Positions 30,761 to 42,317 of a DNA stretch of 64,000 nucleotides are shown here, one piece after another (the first letter of the stretch is position 1; every line of letters begins with the position of its first letter). This stretch comes from Lucinisca nassula (Eukaryota; Mollusca; Bivalvia; Lucinida; Lucinidae). The position numbers and the translations under genes were made by a program. The notes under the pieces are model-generated. The model searched no databases, was not told where the DNA came from, and worked only from the letters and a program-made list of their open reading frames with translations. The DNA is taken from the NCBI GenBank assembly GCA_963580285.1, contig OY757026.1, positions 81,819,817-81,883,816 on the forward strand, given 5' to 3'.

Positions 30761-30893
30761 GTAAGGGGTGTGACAAGGATAATTGAGGGGTAAATTTGAT
30801 AGCTCCAGATAAGGCACTTTTTTCATCTGAAAAGTTTTGATATTTTTCTTATTTCTTCATGAAAACAATTTTGTGGGTATTCATTTGATAGCG

Positions 30894-31250
30894 GATCTTA
30901 CAAGAGTGCTCATGTACTATTGAATTTATTACACGAGTTGAGGAAAAGGGATAAAATGCGAGGCTGTGCCGAGCATTTTATCCCTTTTTCTCAACAAGTT
31001 TAATAAATTCAATAATACATGAGCACGAATGCAAGATTCTATTTATCATATGACATTTAAAATGCATTTTATTCACGACTGTTTACAAAAATGTCAAAAT
31101 TCCACCATTAGTAAACGCGACGTCGTTAAGGATGATCGTACATGTAACGTTACGGGACATATCTGCCTACTTTGCATATTTAATCCACTAGTGGATTATT
31201 GAAAATATTACATGGCGTTATTACACACTCAGATGCGACGTCATATGATA
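30894..31250 (-). mobile_element. D-family MITE
   Basis: GATCTTACAAGAGTGCTCATG, hairpin, ATGTAACGTTACGGGACATAT, CCACTAGTGGATTATT, GATGCGACGTCATATGA. Confidence 0.87.
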
Positions 31251-31349
31251 AAAACGCTTCTAATGAATACACGCAACGTATGTTTTTGTGCAGAAATAGG
31301 AAACCTTATATGTGGATACCCCCTCTTATCTGGGGCTTTGGGTTACCGT

Positions 31350-31765
31350 AATATTATTAGAATCTTACATGGGTGTGAGGGGTGGAATGAAAAATCTGTC
31401 CCAAGGGTCACTGTCTGGCATCACAAGGCCTACCCAGAGATGCCGGACAGTGATCCTGAGAGACAGATTTTTCTGTCTTTCCAAACAACCATGTATGATT
31501 CTTTTTCTTGCATACCTTTCATTTCTGAGATATTTTTTATAATGCAGTCACTTTGACTGTTAACATCCGCCATATTTTGATAACAATAATGCTGCCTTTT
31601 TGACGTTGACGTCAAACTCAACAATGGCTTATGTGACCTTCTTTTCAGCCAGTGTACACCAAACACATGAAAATTCTTATTTTTTTTTCCTGTCCCAGGG
31701 TAGATAAGAAATTTATCCCAGGGTCAAGTCCAGGATTTCCTTATCTTGTCTGCTAGAATATGCAG
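31350..31765 (+). mobile_element. E element, diverged
   Basis: Palindrome TTACATGGGTGTGAGGGGTG then TGCCGGACAGTGATCC, CCGCCATATTTTGATAACA and the CCCAGGGTAGATAAG...TTATCTTGTCTGC end. The right palindrome arm is worn (CTTTCCAAACAACCATG). Confidence 0.75.
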
Positions 31766-31767
31766 TA

Positions 31768-31862
31768 CCCTTCAGAAACCGATGTTGTGGGTACTTGTTT
31801 GAATCACCTAACTGAGGTGATTCTATGAGGCGATTCATAGTGATACAAGTACCCACAATACC
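31768..31862. repeat. Isolated C-type core hairpin
   Basis: TGTGGGTACTTGTTTGAATCACC and GGTGATTC...ACAAGTACCCACA. The core is present without C1 or C2 ends. Confidence 0.65.
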
Positions 31863-31871
31863 GGAATACTG

Positions 31872-32145
31872 AGGGCTCTGGCCATTGGGGCTTGAAGAAA
31901 TAGATTGGGCTGCATGATGCTTCAGTGCATAGCTGAAACCCACTGCACACAAGTACATACTGGTAAACTGCTCAGCAAGGGAATGTGGTGCGAGTGGGAC
32001 CTTCCATGCATGTTTCATTGGGCGGCAGCGCATGAGATGTAATTTCATCTCAATGTCGGGTAAAAGTCCAACAAAATTGGAAGCAAAGTATCCAAAATGA
32101 CCTTAATAGTGTTGACAGTGACATTAAACCTCCATTCAAACAAAA
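31872..32145 (+). mobile_element. SINE-A
   Basis: Head GGCCATTGGGGCTTGAAGAA to tail GTGTTGACAGTGACATTAAAC...CAAACAAAAATC. More diverged than the next copy. Confidence 0.85.
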
Positions 32146-32256
32146 ATCAATAATACTATTTTCCAAGAATCCTTATATCATCCAAGTTACTCCCCTTTAG
32201 ATGCAGCAAAACATGATAATGTAATACAGAAATCTTGGGCAATTCAAATATTTCCT

Positions 32257-32560
32257 TGGCCCCCGCCCATCGGAGCTTGAAGAAATAGATCATGATGGGC
32301 TGCATGATGCTTCCACGCAGAGCTGAAACCGACCCGCACACGACTACTGGTAAACAGCTTAAAGAATCTAAGCCTGCCCAGGCAAAGCAGTGTGAGTCGA
32401 TCCGTCCATGCTTATAAACCCCATTGGTTTCATTGGGCGGCAGGGACTGAGATGACATTTCATCTTTGTGTTGGGTTAAAGTCCCACAAAATTGGAAGCA
32501 ACGTCTCCAAAATAACCTTTACAGTGTTCACGGGGAGGTTAAACCTCAAATCAAACAAAA
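32257..32560 (+). mobile_element. SINE-A
   Basis: Complete; target duplication TCAAATATTTCCT at 32244-32256 and 32561-32573. Confidence 0.92.
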
Positions 32561-32582
32561 TCAAATATTTCCTGTTATCAAT

Positions 32583-32898
32583 TACAAAAACATGCTTATA
32601 CAAATATATTGGAAATTTTACTGCCAAAAAAAGGAAAAGTTCAAGATGAAAAACCCTGATATTTTTCTGATATAATTCTGTTCTAAATATAGATTGTGGG
32701 TACATGTTAGAACCGCCTCATCGAGGCGGTTCTAACGAGTACCCACAATCTATATTTAGGCGGTTCTAACAAGTATACCGACAATCTATATTTAAGAGCA
32801 GAAACAAGAAAAATAAGGTTTACCCCTGTAAACCCCAGTTTTACAATATAAAAGTGGGGTTCAAGGGGAGAGAATTATAAAGCTGTGCTTTCGGGATG
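32583..32898 (-). mobile_element. C1 MITE with duplicated hairpin arm
   Basis: ATTACAAAAACATGCTTATAC to the GGCTGTGCTTTCGGGATG end. The right core arm and stem (GGCGGTTCTAACAAGTATAC...CAATCTATATTTA) are repeated once. Confidence 0.82.
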
Positions 32899-32999
32899 AC
32901 TACTACTATAGGCGCAGATGTGGTATAATGTATTTACTTTATGTGACCTACATTTTCTTAGCATGCCTTTAAAACATACGAGTAATATGGATAGCTGTT

Positions 33000-33125
33000 A
33001 GAAAATCTAACAAGTACCCACTGAGGAAAAATACCCCCTAACCCTTATCCTGCTGAGAACCCACAGTCTATGCTTTTGAGCAATATTTATAGGATAATAA
33101 CGAATATTTGAAAACCCCAATTTTC
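33000..33125 (+). mobile_element. C2 remnant
   Basis: TAACAAGTACCCACTGAGG, CCCACAGTCTATGCTTTTGAG, AAACCCCAATTTTCTCTAAAT; no hairpin is left. Confidence 0.5.
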
Positions 33126-33134
33126 TCTAAATAA

Positions 33135-33352
33135 AGTGGATTTCTGTCGCGGTTTATTTTTGTAATGGTTTGTCTTTGGGTGTTTGTGTCGCTTATATTA
33201 TTTTATTTTGGCTAGCATATTGGCCATTTTGTGGGAAAGTAACTGTCCTTTTGGCTTTCCGCTGTTGATGTTTCCACTGGGGTCTGTTGTTTCATGTTTG
33301 TGTTTCTTTCCCTTTGGTCTTCGCTGGTTGCACAGTGTAACTGAAGATAATT
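33135..33352 (-). repeat. Interspersed repeat R, copy 2 (partial)
   Basis: Reverse of about 1735-1950 (GGCCATTTTGTGGGAAAGTAAC, GGCTTTCCGCTGTTGATGTT). It stops where the F element starts. Confidence 0.7.
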
Positions 33353-33594
33353 GGGCCCCGTCAAGCGATTTTGGTACTTATCGCCTATGCGAGCAGCGAA
33401 GGTTCAGGCAAGCCTGCGCATCCGCGCAGTCTCGCCAGAACGTTCGCTGCTCGCTCATACAAGCAGTGAATCAAGAGGAACCTTAAGACAGAAAGCTATA
33501 TCCCTGGCCCCTCTGAATGGCTGGGCATGCGCAGTTGAAATTTGTCATGACGGAATGCTTGAAGACACAAATTCGCTTGGCGGGGCTCAATTTA
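33352..33594 (+). mobile_element. F element
   Basis: GGGCCCCGTCAAGCGATTTTG to CAAATTCGCTTGGCGGGGCTC, 20-bp-class inverted ends, interior GCGAGCAGCGAAGGTTCAGGC. Confidence 0.87.
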
Positions 33595-33613
33595 TGTTGT
33601 GTGCCGGTTCTAT

Positions 33614-33828
33614 TTTAACCCTTATCTTGCTGTCCACGACAACCCCTATCTTTGCAAACAGTGAAGATCCAGATCAGATGGCTTCTGAAGAAGCCATCTG
33701 ATCAGGATCTACACTGTTTGGCATTCAGTTTATGAATTTGTAGCAATAAATTACATCAAGTAATTTGATTGGTTGATAGACAGAAATGGGTGTGGCTTAA
33801 ATGAATATTCAGCAAGATAAGGGTTAAG
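33614..33828. mobile_element. B-type TTAA MITE
   Basis: TTAACCCTTATCTTGCTGTCC to CAGCAAGATAAGGGTTAA, hairpin intact. It ends about 65 bp from the donor of the L1 exon. Confidence 0.86.
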
Positions 33829-33893
33829 GGGTGTTCATTACAAAAACTTGTTATTGAGAAAGAAAGAAAGAAAGAAATGTCTACAACACTTAC

Positions 33894-34235
33894 CTGATAA
33901 AGACACAAACTGTAATTCGAATATTCCTTGAGAATCGTTATACGGATTATGGTTCAACGCAACATATAAACTGTAATTACTGTCGTATAATGTCTCTCCT
34001 CGAATAATCCGTAAGTTCTTCAAATGCAAATAATTTGAAAATACATTAACTATTAAAACGTATCCCATCACTTCCTCGATGTCTTTTAAGAATGAGAGAT
34101 CAAAGTTTCCTTCTAAATTTGTAATTTCCAAGTTTTCGTCCACAAAGGTGCAGTTCGTGTATCTCTGTTTGTAGAGATCGTATTGGTGCTGAAATGATCC
34201 GTGCCTCACCAGTTTTTCTGATGAACCCCGACATA
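33894..34235 (-). CDS. EGFR: EGFR exon: receptor L domain 1
   Basis: 342 bases, 114 codons, entering after two bases and leaving in phase 1. It opens with ICRGSSEKLVRHGS, the ErbB start of L1, followed by YTNCTFVDENLEITNLEG, DLSFLKDIEEVMGYVLI and LRIIRGETLY, the classic right-handed beta-helix repeats of the receptor L domain. Possible N-glycosylation sites are NCT, NYS and NDS. The acceptor is preceded by a pure T tract and the donor is CAG|GTAAGT. The domain contacts the ligand with L2 in ErbB receptors. It is one long exon here. No duplicate of it is visible in the window. Confidence 0.95.
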
Positions 34236-34257
34236 CTGAAAAAAAAAAAAACATACA

Positions 34258-34440
34258 TAATTTAAGGCAACTCCCCCAAAAGTATTTTTGTCTCCCATGT
34301 CGCTAGGGGTCAACTCTTAAAGAGGAGCAAATTCTTTCCTTTAAGAGTAGACCCCTTCTTCAGTGGGACGTTCCGAAAGTTGTTTCCCTATGAAAAAAAA
34401 AGCAAAAAAAACTGCCAGGTGTTCCCATTCTCTTTAAAGA
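34258..34440. repeat. Dispersed repeat L, copy 2
   Basis: CCAAAAGTATTTTTGTCTCCC, GTCAACTCTTAAAGAGGAGC, AATTCTTTCCTTTAAGAGTA, AGTGGGACG. It begins about 20 bp upstream of the L1 exon acceptor. Confidence 0.7.
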
Positions 34441-34479
34441 CCAGATACACCTTCTGTAAGTTCAAGGATGGCATCGTTT

Positions 34480-34885
34480 TCAGTCCTTATCATGCTGAAT
34501 ACATTAATTTAGCCACACCCATTTCTGACTATAAACCTATCAAACTTGAATTGAGCCCCGCCAAGCGAATTTGTGTCTTCGAGCATTCCGTCATGACAAA
34601 TTTTAACTGCGCATGCCCAGTCATTCAGAGGGGCCAGGGATGTGGCTTTCTGTCAGAAGGTTCCTCTTGATTCACTGCTTGCATGAGCGAGCAGCGAAGG
34701 TTCTGGCGAGACTGCGCGGATGCACAGGCTCGCCTGAACCTTCACTGCTCCCATAGGTGTTAAGTACCAAAATCGCTTGACAGGGCCCATAAAATTATAA
34801 TCTTCCATATAAATTCTCAAATTGCATAACAAACAGTGTAGATCCTGATCAGAAGCCATCTGATCTGGATCTACACCGTTTGCTT
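34480..34885. mobile_element. B MITE split by an F element
   Basis: Left part CAGTCCTTATCATGCTGAAT...CAAACTTGAAT; right part from 34790 with AACAAACAGTGTAGATCC and a shortened hairpin. Confidence 0.75.
34552..34789 (-). mobile_element. F element nested in B
   Basis: GAGCCCCGCCAAGCGAATTTG to CAAAATCGCTTGACAGGGCCC. Confidence 0.87.
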
Positions 34886-34892
34886 AGTAATA

Positions 34893-35155
34893 GGTTAGTT
34901 TATACTAATTTATTTTAGTTTGATTGCGATGGAAGCTTCAAGCTTATTTAATTGCTCTCGAACACTTATTCCGGATGTTTTCACACGCGCACGAGAGAGG
35001 CAGTGACTATTACACTTTACACCTGGGTTGAGTGAGGCAGTGTCATCACGTGTCTTGCCCAAGGACACACCTTGATACCGGGTGCCGGATTCGGCCGCAA
35101 AACCTCTCGATCATGAGTCGAACGTGTTAACCACTGCGCTATCGAGGCTGACGTT
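34893..35155 (-). mobile_element. SINE-T2 (tRNA-like head), copy 1
   Basis: Minus-strand head GCCTCGATAGCGCAGTGGTTA (A box) with B box GACTCATGATCGAGAGG...; central GTGTCCTTGGGCAAGACACG, as in many tRNA-derived SINEs; the tail side ends TAGTATAAACTA. Inverted relative to copy 2, 375 bp away. Confidence 0.85.
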
Positions 35156-35295
35156 ATAGGTTGTACTGGTTTGCTAAAATTACCCAACCATTTTATATCA
35201 CAGTTTATGGGTTTATGGGGTCCAGGGCTCAAGGTTTTGATGAACACCACAACCTTTTAGTAACATTGTACATTATTTGTCATTAACATTTTTTT

Positions 35296-35517
35296 TGTGT
35301 GTGTGTGTGTGGGGGGGGGGGGGGATGGCCCTTTCAAGATTATTTCACTTATTTCGAGCAGATCGTTAATCAGAGGTGGGCAAAAACTGAAGTAACTCGA
35401 GGGGAAAAACCACCTGACTTTCCGTTGCAGAACTTTGCGTCTTACAACCAGCCAGAGGCGAACCACAGCAGTGAGAGACCTAATGATTGAGAGTCAGCGC
35501 CATGGAGGCCCGTTAAC
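35296..35517 (-). mobile_element. SINE-T3, with G/GT run
   Basis: CCCTTTCAAGATTATTTCAC, AGAGGTGGGCAAAAACTG, CAGTGAGAGACCTAATGATTG, CCATGGAGGCCCGTTA. Preceded by (GT)n and a 17-base G run at 35297-35324. Confidence 0.78.
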
Positions 35518-35530
35518 ACAGTTTAAGTCA

Positions 35531-35805
35531 GCCTCGATAGCGCAGTGGTTAGCGCGTTCGACTGACGATCGAGAGGTTGTGCGTTCGAATCCGGCCACCG
35601 GTATCGAGGTGTGTCCTTGGGCAAGCACGTAATGACACTGCCCCACTTCACCCAGGTGTAAATGGGTAGCAGTGGTGTAAAAGCCACTACCTCTCTCTCT
35701 CTCGCGCGCGTGAAAACACCCGGAATGATTGTTCGAGAGCGATTCAATAAGCTTGAAGCTTTCATCGCAATCGAACTAAAATAAATTAGTATAAACTAAG
35801 ATGGA
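35531..35805 (+). mobile_element. SINE-T2, copy 2
   Basis: GCCTCGATAGCGCAGTGGTT, GCGTTCGAATCCGGCCACC (B box), GTGTCCTTGGGCAAGCACG, CTCTCTCTCGCGCGCGTG, and the tail AACTAAAATAAATTAGTATA. Not a true tRNA gene. Confidence 0.87.
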
Positions 35806-35940
35806 TCCAAAATATATGTAGATTATATCATAAAATGGTCATTTTTTTTTTTCTGTACGCTTTTATATATCCCCAATCTTTTTCAAAGAAAAATGGGAAT
35901 ATTGTTATGGCCTCCATCCCTCTGTCGGGCTGTCTCCTCA

Positions 35941-36170
35941 TTAACCCTTTTTGTACCAAATGGAATATTCCTCCTTATATATAGCAGGAGTCCATTTCAA
36001 AATTTAGGGGTGTCAGGTTGTGTTTTCATCAATTTTTTTTTTTGAAAATGACTGAACCTTTAGCAAACAGTGGAGGCCCTGATCAGATGCCGTGTTCTGC
36101 GGCGTCTGATCTGGGCCTGCACTGTTTGCCAGGGTACCCGTTTAGGGGTTTCTGGTCTGAAATGGGTTAA
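35941..36170. mobile_element. H-type TTAA MITE
   Basis: TTAACCCTTTTTGTACCAAAT to CTGAAATGGGTTAA. Hairpin AAACAGTGGAGGCCCTGATC / GATCTGGGCCTGCACTGTTT is of the same design as the B core. Confidence 0.85.
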
Positions 36171-39100
36171 CGGTTAGTTGGACTCCAAAGAAGTTAGGTG
36201 TGATGGTTGCTTACATCAGTGGGGTGTGCAACAGCATACAATGTTTTGGTACAGCTTCCAGGGCCCCTCGAGAGGGGTCAAAAGGGCAAATATCAATAAA
36301 ATTCAATAACATTTTAGTCAATTTCTTAGATTTTGATACCAAGCTTGGCACATGTTTTTAGTAATGAAAGATGTAAATCATACTGGGATTTGGGTTGTGA
36401 TGGATGTTTAGAAATGGTTGTGATTGAACCCGTAGGGGGTGAGGTGTGATTGAACCCTAAGGAGGCATGGCATGATTGAACACTGAGGAGGCATGGCGTG
36501 ATTGAACCCTTAGGAGGCGTGGCGTGATTGAACCCTAGGAGGCATGGTGTGATTGAACCCTTAGGAGGTGTGGTGTGATTGAACCCTTAGAGGGTGTGGC
36601 ATGATTGAACCCTTAGGAGGCATGGTGCAATTGGACCCGTAGGAGCGTGGTGTGATTGAACCCTTAAGAGATGCGGCATGATTGAACCCTTAGGAGGCGT
36701 GGAGTGATTGAACCCTTAGGAGGCATGGCGTGATTGAACCCTTAGGAGGCATGGTGTGATTGAACCCTCAGGAGGCATGGTGTGATTGAACCCTTAGGAG
36801 GCATGGTGTGATTGTGATTGAACCCTCAGGAGGCATGGCCTGATTGAACACTTAAGAGGAGTGGTGTGATTGAACCCTTAAGAGGCATGGTGTGATTGAA
36901 CCCTTAGGAGGCATGGTGTGATTGTGATTGAACCCTCAGGAGGCATGGTGTGATTGAACCCTTAGGAGGCATGGTGTGATTGTGATTGAACCCTCAGGAG
37001 GCATGGCCTGATTGAACACTTAAGAGGAGTGGTGTGATTGAACCCTTAAGAGGCATGGCGTGATTGAACCCTTAGGAGGCTTGGCGTGATTGAACCCTAG
37101 GAGGCATGGTGTGATTACATCATGAAGAGGCCTGGAATGATTGAACCCTTAGAGGGTGTGGCATGATTGAACCCTAGGAGGCATGGTGTGATTGGACCCT
37201 TAGGCGGCATGGCATGATTGAACCCTTAGGAGGCATGGCGTGATTGAATCCTTAGGAGGCGTGGCATGATTGAACCCTAGGAGGTGTGGTGTGATTGAAC
37301 CCTTAGGAGGCGTGGCATGATTGAACCCTAGGAGGCATGGTGTGATTGAACCCTTAGAGGGTGTGGCATGATTGAACCTTTAGGAGGCATGGTGTGAGTG
37401 GACCCTTAGGAGCGTGGTGTGATAAACCCTTAGGAGGTGTGGCATAATTGAACCCTTAGGAGACATGGTGTGATTGGACCCGTAGGAGGCATGGTCTGAT
37501 TGAACCCTTAGGAGACGTGGCATGATTGAACCCCTAGGAGGCATGGTGCGATTGAACCCTTAGGAGGCGTGGTGTGATTGAACCCTAAGGAGGCATGGTG
37601 CGATTGAACCCTTAAGAGGCATGGTGTGATTGGACCCCTAGGAGGAGTGGTGTGATTGAACCCTTAGAAGGCATGGCGTGATTGAACCTTAGGAGGCGTG
37701 GCATAATTCAACCCTTAGGAGGCGTGGTCTGATTGAACCCTTAGGAGGTGTGGCGTGATTGAACCCTTAGGAGGCATGGTGTGATTGAACCCTCAGGAGG
37801 TGAGGCATTATTGAACTTTTAGGAGGCGTGGCATGACTGAATCCTTAGGAGACATGGGGTGATTGAACCCTTAGGAGGCATGGTGTGATTGAACCCTTAG
37901 GAGGCCTGGTGTGGTTGAACCCTTAAGAGGCGTGGTGTGATAGAACCCCTAGGAGGCATGCTGTGATTGGACCCCTAGGAGGCGAGGTGTGACTGAACCC
38001 TGAGGAGGCGTGGCATGATTGAACCCTTAGAAGGCAGTGTGAGATTGAACCCTGAGGAGGTGTGGCGTGATTGAACCCTTAGGAGGCAGAGCGAGATTGA
38101 ACCCTGAGGAGGTGTGGCGTGATTGAACCCTTAGGAGGCAGAGCGAGATTGAACCCTAAGGAGGTGTGGCGTGATTGAAACCTTAGGACCCCTGGTGTGA
38201 TTGAACCCTAAGGAGGCCTGGTGTGATTGAACCCTTAGGAGGCATGGTGTGATTGAACCCTGAGGAAGCGTGGCGTGATTGAACATTTAGGAGGCCTGGT
38301 GTGATTGAACCCCTAGTAGGAGTCGCTTGATTGAACCCCTAGGACGCGTGGTGTGATTAAACCCTGAGGAGACGTGGGGTGATAGAACCCTGAGGAGACG
38401 TGGGGTGATTGAACCCTTAGGAGGCATGGTGTGATTGAATCCCGAGGAGGCCTGTCCTGATTGAACCCTTAGGAGGTGTGGTGTGATAGAACCCTTAGGA
38501 GGAGAGGTGTGATTGAACCCTGAGGAGCCCTGGCATGATTGAACCCTTAGGAGGAGTTGTGTGATTGATCCCTTAGTGAACCCTGAGGAGACCTGGCGTG
38601 ATTGAACCCATAGGAGGAGAGGTGTGATTGAACCCTGAGGAACCCTTGCATGATTGAACCCTTAGGAGGAGTGGTGTGATTGAACCCTTATGCGGCAAGG
38701 CGTTTGAACCCATAGGAGGCATGGTGTGATTGAACCCTGAGGAGGCCTGGCGTGATTGAATCCTGAGGAAGCATGGTGTGATTGAACCCTCAGGAGGCAT
38801 GGTGGGACTGAACCCTTAGGAGGCATGGCGTGATTGAACCTTTAGGAGGAGTGGTGTGATTGAACCCTTAAGAGGCATGGGGAGATTGAACCCTTAGGAG
38901 GAGTGGTGTGATTGAACCCTGAGGAGGCCTGTCCTGATTGCCTGTCCTGATTGAACCCTTAGGGGGAGTGGTGTGATTGAACCCTTAGGAGGCATGGCCT
39001 GATTGAACCCTTAGGAGGAATGGTGTGATTGAACCTTAGGAGGCAGGCGTGATTGAATCCTTAGGTGGCATGGTGTGATTGAACCCTGAGGAGGCCTGAC

Positions 39101-39627
39101 ATAATTGAACCCTTAGGAGGCATGGCATGATTGAACCCTTAGGAGGCATGGCGTGATTGAACCCTTAAGAGGACTGGTATGATTGAACCCTATGGAGGCA
39201 TGGCGTGATTGAATCCTTAGGAGGCATGGCTAATTGAACCCCTAGGTGTGATTGAACCCCTAGGAGGCGTGGTGTGATTGAACCCTAAGGAGGAGCTGTG
39301 TGGTTGAACCCTTAGGGGGCATGGCGCGATTGAACCCTTAGGAGGCATGGCAGGATTGAACCCTTAGGAGCCATGGTGTGATTGAACCCTTAGGAGGCAT
39401 GGCATAATTGAACCCTTAGGAGGAGTGGTGTGATTGAACCCTTAGGAGGCATGGCGTGATTGAATCCCAAGGAGATGTTGTGTGATTGAACCCTGAGGAG
39501 GCCTGGTGTGATTGAACCCTTAGGAAGCGTGGTGTGATTGAAGCCTGAGGAGGCCTGGTGTGATTTAACCCTTAGGAGGCATGGCGTGATTGAAACCTTA
39601 GGAGGCATGGCGTGATTGAACCCTGAT

Positions 39628-40170
39628 ATTTGTTTGATTTGAGGTTTAACATCCCCGTCAACACTGTAAAGGTCATTTTGTAGACGTTAATACCAATTTT
39701 GTGTGAATTTTACCCGCCATTGAGATAAAATGACATCTCAAGCCCTGTCGCCTAATGAAACCAATAGGGTTTATAAGCATGGACGGTCCAACTCGCACCG
39801 CTTTACCTGGGCAGGTTTTGTTTGTTTGTTTGTTTGTTTGATTTGAGGTTTAACGTCCCCGTCAACACTGTAAAGGTCATTTTGGAGACGTTGCTTCCAA
39901 TTTTGTGGGACTTTTACCAGACATTGAGATGAAATGACATCTCAAGCCCTGTCGCCCAATGAAACCAATAGCCTCTAAGCGGTTTACCAGTACTAGTGTG
40001 CGGGCCGGATTCAGCTCTGCGTGGAAGCATCGTGCAGCCCATATATTTCTTCAAGCCCCTATGGGCGGGGGCGGCTGGGCAGGTTTACCAGTACTTGTGT
40101 GCGGGTCAGATTCAGCTCTGCGTGGAAGCATCATGCAGCCCATATATTTCTTCAAGCCCCTATAGGCAGG
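39628..40170 (-). mobile_element. SINE-A in the minisatellite, first copy, with a nested SINE-A
   Basis: Outer copy 39628-39818 plus 40087-40170. The junction with array sequence on the left is TGATTGAACCCTGATATTTG and on the right AGCCGTATTGAAACCTGAGG. Confidence 0.88.
39819..40074 (-). mobile_element. SINE-A nested in SINE-A
   Basis: Target duplication CTGGGCAGGTTT at 39807-39818 and 40075-40086. The insert has an internal deletion: AATGAAACCAATAG joins directly to CCTCTAAGCGG. Confidence 0.9.
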
Positions 40171-40835
40171 AGCCGTATTGAAACCTGAGGTGGCATAGTG
40201 TGATTGAACCCTAAGGAGGAGTGGTGTGACTGAACCCTTAGGAAGCCTGGTGTGATTGAACCCTTAGGTGGCATGGTGTGATTGAACCCTGAGGAGGAGT
40301 GGTGTGATTGAACCCTTAGGAGGCCTGGTGTGAATGAACCCTTAGGTGGCATGGTGTCATTGAAGCCTTAGGAGGCATGGCGTGATTGAACCCTGAGGAG
40401 GAGTGGAGTGACTGAACCCTTAGGAGGCCTGGTGTAATTGAACCCTTAGGAGGCATGGTGTGATTGAACCCTGAGGAGTGGTGTGCCTGAACCCTTAGGA
40501 GGCCTGGTGTGATTGAACCCTTAGAAGGAGTGGTATGATTGAAACCTTAGGAGGCATTGACTGATTGAACACTGAGGAGGCATGGTGTGACTGAACCCTT
40601 AGGAGGCGTGGCGTGATTGAACCCTTAGGAGGCATGGCATCATTAAACCCTTAGAAGGAGTGGTGTGATTGAACCCTTAGGAGGCATGGCGTGATTGAAA
40701 CCCAAGGAGATGTTGTATGACTGAACCCTTAGGAGGCGTGGTGATTGAAACCTGAGGAGGCCTGGTGTGATAGAACCCTTAGGAGGCATGGCGTGATTGA
40801 AACCTTAGGAGGCATGGCGTGATTGAACCCTGATT

Positions 40836-41115
40836 TTTGTTTGATTTGTGGTTTAACATCCCCGTCAACAATCTTGAAAGGGTCATTTTGTAGACGCTGC
40901 TTCCAATTTTGTGAGAATTTTACCCGCCATTGAGATGAAATGACATCTCAAGCCCTGCCGCCCAATGAAACCAATAGGGTTTATAAGCATGGACAGTCCA
41001 ACTCACACCGCTTTACCTGGGCAGGCTTAGATACTCTAAGCGGTTTACCAGTACTTGTGTGCGGGTCAGATTTAGTTCTGCGTGGAAGCATCATGCAGCC
41101 CATGTATGTGGGAGC
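40836..41115 (-). mobile_element. SINE-A in the minisatellite, duplicated copy
   Basis: Same array junctions as 39628 (left GATTGAACCCTGATTTTTG, right GGAGCCGTATTGAAACCTGAG), so it arose by duplication of the array and not by independent insertion. It lacks the nested SINE. Confidence 0.88.
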
Positions 41116-42317
41116 CGTATTGAAACCTGAGGTGGCATGGTGTGATTGAACCCTGAGGAGGAGTGGTGTGACTGAACCCTTAGGAGGCCTGGTGTGATTG
41201 AACCCTTAGGCGGCATGGTGTGATTGAACCCTGAGGAGGAGTGGTGTGCCTGAACCCTTAGGAGGCCTGGTGTGAATGAACCCTAAGAAGGAGTGGTGTG
41301 ATTGAAACCTTAGGAGGCCTGGTGTGATTGAACCCTTAGAAGGAGTGGTGTGATTGAAACCTTAGGAGGCACTGACTGATTGAACACTGAGGAGGCATGG
41401 TGTGACTGAACCCTTAGGAGGCGTGGCGTGATTGAACCCTTAGGAGGCCTGGTGTGATTGAACCCTAAGAAGGAGTGGTGTGATTGAAACCTTAGGAGGC
41501 ATTGACTGATTGAACACTGAGGAGGCACGGTGTGACTGAACCCTTAGGAGGCATGGTGTAATTGAACCCTTAGGCGGCATGGTGTGACTGAACCCTGAGG
41601 AGGAGTGGAGTGACTGAACCCTTAGGCGGCCTGGTGTAATTGAACCCTTAGGAGGCATGGTGTGATTGAACCCTGAGGAGGAGTGGTGTGACTGAACCCT
41701 TAGGAGGCCTGGTGTGATTGAACCCTGAGGAGTGGTGTGCCTGAACCCTTAGGAGGCCTGGTTTGATTGAACCCTTAGAAGGAGTGGTATGATTGAAACC
41801 TTAGGAGGCATTGACTGATTGAACACTGAGGAGGCATGGTGTGACTGAACCCATAGGAGGCGTGGCGTGATTGAACCCTTAGGAGGCGTGGCGTGATTGA
41901 ACCCTTAGGAGGCATGGCCTGATTGAACCCTAAGAAGGAGTGGTGTGATTGAAACCTTAGGAGGCATTGACTGATTGAACACTGAGGAGGCATGGTGTGA
42001 TTGAACCCTTAGGAGGCGTGGCGTGATTGAACCCTTAGGAGGCGTGGCGTGATTGAACCCTTAGGAGGCATGGCGTGATTGAACCCTTAGGAGGCATGGC
42101 GTGATTGAACCCAGAGGAGGTATGGCGTGATTGAACCCTTTGGAGGTGTGGCGTGATTGAACCCTGAGAAGGCATGATGTGATAACACCCTGAGGAGGCA
42201 TGGCATGATTGAACCCTGAGGAGGCCTGGTGTGACTGTAACCTTAGGAGGCGTGGATTGAAAATAAAAAAAATGAAACATTACAAATAATGTGAGTTCAT
42301 AGAGTTCTGATACTTAC

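Larger units (their letters stand above)
36418..42256. repeat. 26-bp minisatellite, about 190 units
   Basis: Unit near GTGATTGAACCCTTAGGAGGCATGGT. 78 bp equals 26 codons, so all frames can stay open on the minus strand and give spurious 60-80 residue ORFs. Variants (GAGGAGTGG, GGCGTGG, CTGAGG) form higher-order blocks, for example the ATTGACTGATTGAACACTGA unit that recurs four or more times after 40.5 kb. It is interrupted by two SINE-A inserts that were duplicated with the array. Located in the EGFR intron between the N-terminal module and L1. Confidence 0.96.

Noticed and set aside
36418..42256. CRISPR-like array of short repeats
   Set aside because: Units are contiguous without unique spacers, in an animal intron; it is a minisatellite.
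38573..42280. Many 70-80 codon minus-strand frames rich in MPPKGSITP and LLRVQSH
   Set aside because: Products of the 26-bp minisatellite (78 bp = 26 codons); no gene.
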